From: Calonectria ilicicola
Lineage: Eukaryota; Ascomycota; Sordariomycetes; Hypocreales; Nectriaceae
Assembly (NCBI GenBank): GCA_020809705.1
Contig: CP085832.1
Location: forward strand, 434,001-498,000
Reading direction: 5' to 3'
Length of the DNA stretch: 64,000 nt
Position 1 is the stretch's first letter. Every line of letters begins with the position of its first letter. Below are positions 60,743 through 64,000 of the stretch, in pieces. A model generated the notes under the pieces. That model saw nothing but the letters and a program-made list of their open reading frames with translations, was not told the DNA's origin and did no database searches. A program made the translations under genes and the position numbers.

Positions 60743-60993
60743 GCCTGTGACACATTTGCGCATCGCTGAGCAGCCTCAAATAATCCCTGTCGCTCATATC
60801 TTTCCTCCCAGCATGCGTCGCGCCAAGACCAATCAACTGGAGACACCGTCAGCAAGCTACAGCCCACTTCGTTGAGGCCATCCAGCGCTGGGCATTTGCA
60901 GCTCCGAAATTGACTGGACGAGCAGCGAGCCTGCAGGGGGGACCCGTAAGCGGTCGTGTCCTGCCCCAATCATTCAGATTCTAGGCTTTGCAA

Positions 60994-61018
60994 TTTTTTT
61001 TTTTTCGGGGGGAGGACC
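60994..61018 (+). repeat. T12-G-rich element, copy 2
   Basis: Twelve T followed by CGGGGGGAGGACC. It shares the T12, G-run and AGGACC of copy 1, and both are preceded by a GCAA-type sequence. Confidence 0.5.
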
Positions 61019-61859
61019 CTCTCCAATAATAAGAATTCCAGTGTGTTAATGCCCCCAAACTTAGGTGGGAATAGCTTCATTCTGGCAATCGCTCTTGATC
61101 ATGCCGTGACCGCGAAGAGCAACAACGGAACATTTGATCCAAAACATAGCAAGTCGCAGTCTCACCTGATCTCATGATTAATTGCATTTTTTTTTTAGTG
61201 GGATGGTGTACACAAAAAAGAATTTACTCCAAGCTCCTGCAGCGCGACCTCCACCATCGATGCCTGCTCCTTCAACAAAGCCTTCCACTTCTGCCACCGC
61301 TCTTCGTCCAAGTGCCGATGATAGCAAACTAGAATTCGACCGGTAGTCTTCGCTTGCCGTGTAGCACTATTCGCTTTGGATGCTGCAGCTTTGATGGATA
61401 GGAAAAGGGATGGGAATACTGAATCACGTATTTTAAACCACAAATAGCCATGCTATAAGTGGCTTTAGTACATAATCAACACTAGTCATTCATTCTCTAC
61501 CTAGTAAACGAACTGTCATATGAAATGGCACTTGCCATCAATGTGCATTAATTCCCTACAAAAAAGGAAAGAAAAGAAGCGCACCACCAAATTGGGTACC
61601 ACTGCCTTTCTCAAGAGAGACTGTCTATCACTGACTATGAAGGCCACAGATTACATTGAAGCTCTTGATTTCTGTAACCATGGAAGGGAATTATCTAGGT
61701 CTCTTATAGTTGCTGTTGCTGCTAGCTGTTGGAGGCTGCCGTTGAAGGGGGTCTTGAGGTTTGATCGACATGACGATCGCGACTTGGCCTCAATGGTCAA
61801 TTGGCCAGGCCTTGCCGGGCTCGTGGTCTAAATATTGATAAGTCGACCTCGTGTGTTAT

Positions 61860-63329
61860 TCAGTATGGTGTTTTGGGGCCGATTGCGGCTGTGACCATCT
61901 TCCTTTTACTTTTACGCCGATGTCGCCTAGTCCGGGCATCTGACCTCCGTGACAGCCGTCTGTTTGAGCGATTGAGACCACTTGTGAGTATGGCACTGTC
62001 GGCAACGGGACCGGGACGAGTAGACTTAAAAAGAACTAGCTGGTCCATGCCGTCTGGGAGCGGATCCTCAAACACCTCCTTTAACACATCCGATACGTCT
62101 GGTCGATCCTGGGGTCTTTCACAGGCCATGCGTCTGATGCTGTCATATAAGGCAAGACTTGAGACTTTCTGGAAAGTTTTAACCATCTGATCCGGGGTAT
62201 ATCTTGGCTGGCTTTGGAAACCAGCAAGATCAAACGTTTCAGCCATTACCCCGAACAGACACCACGTGTCTGTCTTTTTAGTTGAAGAGCCCTCGGGAGC
62301 TTGGTAGTTGTATGATGGAGGAAATTCGGGAAAATAGTTGGTGAGTTTGTATACGATACCACAAGCAACTGGGATACACAGTATATTTTGTGGGAATAGA
62401 TTGCCATGGACAATGTTATACCCGTGCATGAAATCCAAGCCACTAAGTAGCTGAAACATTAGTGATGTGTCGTCTGGTGGATTGGCTTGGTTCCATTGGT
62501 CGAGTTGGAAGGAGTTGGGGAACCAAGCTTGGGTCACAACAACTTGAGATTCGTCATCAGAAACAATAAGACCATTATAATCGATGACATTGAGCTAGCG
62601 AGGGTAAGTGACGTTTCGATATAGATGTGACAGATAACTCACATATTGACGCTTTGACAGCTCATCAACCATCTTGCGAAGTTCGCGAAATCGCGAAGAA
62701 CCAGCACCTGCAGCTGGCAATGAAACAGTGTGGGAAACTTTTTGAACGGCAACTATTTTTGGTTCCCAATAGGGATTAACCTTGCGGTGCATCCCGAATA
62801 TTACTTCCGTTAATGGCAAGTATTGGCAACGAATTTTCTTGAGCTCATTGTTGGCTGTGTGCCAAACAATCCTGTACTCCTGTCGGTCTTCTTGAGGACC
62901 CAAAACAAGACGAGAACCGTGCCTGTGCTCTAGTTTAAAACCCTTGAATTGTGTCCCAGGCATAAGCTGAATATCTGCGGCAATGGGTCCATAATAAAGA
63001 TGAGTGGTACCACGATCTTTTGTATCAAGGATCCAGATTTCGCCCGTGCTTTCATCTATTTTGAAGATACATTGATCTCTATCCATATAATCTCCTAGGC
63101 GGATGTCGCAAGAATCATACGCAAGAATTGCCAAAGTGGTTCGATCATCGGATGGGATATCATGAAATCCGATTTCAAAGCCCCGCAAGGTGTTGGTTGA
63201 TAGCTCAGGGTCAGTGATTGTTGAGACATTGAATTTATTCCGAGGGTTGTTAAGAGCCGTTTCAGCAGCATCATTCAGAGGTACCAGAGAAAATATGGCC
63301 AATGGATTTAGTCGCCGTAGTCGCCGCAT
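61860..63329 (-). CDS. pseudokinase-like protein with FHA-like N-terminus
   Basis: Two exons (62643-63329, 61860-62594; 48-nt intron, phase 0) encode 473 residues. The C-terminal half is a protein-kinase fold: VVVTQAWFPNSFQLDQW (hinge region), FQLLSGLDFMHGYNIVHGNL with FPQNIL (catalytic loop), YQAPEGSSTKKTDTWCLFGV (APE and helix F) and SIRRMACERPQDRPDVSDVL. In the catalytic loop HRDLxPxN has become HGNLFPQN, so the proton-acceptor Asp (about residue 294) is Asn. The DFG position reads TNY and no glycine-rich loop or VAIK lysine is obvious. It is therefore probably catalytically dead. The N-terminal 200 residues (RLGDYMDRDQCIFKIDESTG, GFKLEHRHGSRLVLG) weakly resemble an FHA domain. The C-terminus is very basic (RRSDARTRRHRRKSKRK), perhaps a nuclear signal. 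Confidence 0.75.
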
Positions 63330-64000
63330 TGTGCAGTCGACGGTTGACGGAATCGATGAACGTTGAAGAAATACAATTCCTTTTCAATAAGTAGGTTAGT
63401 TGAATTGAACAAGAGTAACAGAGAGAGATTGAAAGATGATCTTGGTATACAAGGTCATAGGCGTCTTAAAAAGAGCGATGAGGACGATGGAAGCAATTAG
63501 GGTGCAATGTACGGAAGAGGGGGACCGTGTCGGTAGACAAGAGGATCCAGATAGAAGATTAAGCTTGTAATCAGGAAAGAAAATAAAAAGAAAATGGCAT
63601 GAGATAGGAGGGAATGAGCATGAAATGAAATGAGAATGAGAATGAGATGGGTAAGTCATGGAGAACTGGGTAATAGAGACGAAGGGGAATAGACTCACGA
63701 CTTCAATAACTTAGAATCCTAGTAGCCAAGACTGTGTTGAAATAACAGAAGGTAATAGTGTCAAGACCGCCAAAGGGAACCAGGACAAAAGGACGGGCGT
63801 GGTGAAGGAGAAGGAGAAGGTGATGGGGAATTAGCAAGAGGGGCGGAGTATAATTTATACTGAAAAGGGCTGCGCCTTTGGTGAATCACTGCTATAAATG
63901 TTCAAAGCGCATCTGTTGTATGTGACTTGAACTTGTGAACATCGAAATCTTCGGAACATGGGACCAAAATCACCATGCCACAATCCTTGATGCAGCCCAA
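63330..64000. other. intergenic, window edge
   Basis: Promoter side of the pseudokinase gene. It includes purine-rich GAATGA and GGAGAA short repeats near 63610-63650 and 63805-63825. No gene seen. Confidence 0.4.

Larger units (their letters stand above)
59439..61859. other. intergenic, about 2.4 kb, rich in homopolymers
   Basis: No gene supported. It holds purine-rich DNA after the Myb-like gene, T-rich tracts near 60139-60155, an (AAT) microsatellite near 60399-60417, and two similar T12-G-rich elements at 60719-60742 and 60994-61018. A third T-rich tract is at about 61186-61197. Confidence 0.45.

Overview
The window is nuclear DNA from a filamentous ascomycete (Pezizomycotina; a Sordariomycete such as a hypocrealean fungus is my guess, not shown by the sequence). 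The evidence is the gene repertoire: Zn2Cys6 regulators, HET-domain proteins, an NmrA-like protein, a siderophore-iron transporter and a Kex2-type secreted protein. Introns are mostly 45-70 nt with GT-AG borders and CTAAC/CTGAC-like branch points, and the genes are monocistronic and well separated. I found 23 protein-coding loci, some broken, and no rRNA, tRNA, CRISPR array or convincing intact transposon.

Layout, left to right. 0.4-3.3 kb: a decayed secreted FAD-dependent oligosaccharide oxidase tail to tail with an ornithine cyclodeaminase/mu-crystallin homologue. 5.2-9.5 kb: an intronless HET protein and a secreted metallophosphoesterase. 10-15.4 kb: a possible small catabolic or modification cluster, in which a xylose-isomerase-like TIM-barrel gene is divergent from a Zn2Cys6 regulator that is followed by a phytanoyl-CoA-dioxygenase-like oxygenase. 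17.4 kb: a small Kex2-processed cysteine-rich secreted protein. 19.3-23.1 kb: a monocarboxylate-type MFS transporter tail to tail with a second Zn2Cys6 regulator. 23.3-23.6 kb: an AT-rich possible solo LTR. 23.9-25.9 kb: a carotenoid cleavage dioxygenase. 27.3-29.6 kb: an unrecognised two-exon protein with a helical N-terminus and a C-terminal membrane anchor. 30-32.8 kb: an SDR and an allantoate-permease-type MFS transporter. 34.5-36.7 and 44.7-46.8 kb: two more HET proteins. Between them lie a third Zn2Cys6 regulator (with a GC-AG intron), a GNAT acetyltransferase, a secreted beta-propeller protein and a frameshifted membrane protein. 48.1-53.3 kb: an NmrA-like reductase, a secreted GH24 lysozyme and a siderophore-iron MFS transporter. 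53.3-58.1 kb: a long intergenic stretch. 58.1-59.4 kb: a Myb/SANT-like nuclear protein. 61.9-63.3 kb: a pseudokinase.

The region reads as accessory DNA: three allorecognition-type HET genes, a possible immune-like membrane protein, a lysozyme, a secreted small protein, transporters each next to a regulator or enzyme, and several broken genes. The best regulatory signals are an inverted pair of SreA-type GATA sites upstream of the siderophore transporter and an array of CGGACGAA boxes upstream of the NmrA-like gene. Four genes (FAD oxidase, isomerase-like, membrane protein, 34.5-kb HET) have frame breaks that no ordinary intron repairs. Three of these lie at short T runs, so assembly indels must be excluded before calling them all pseudogenes.
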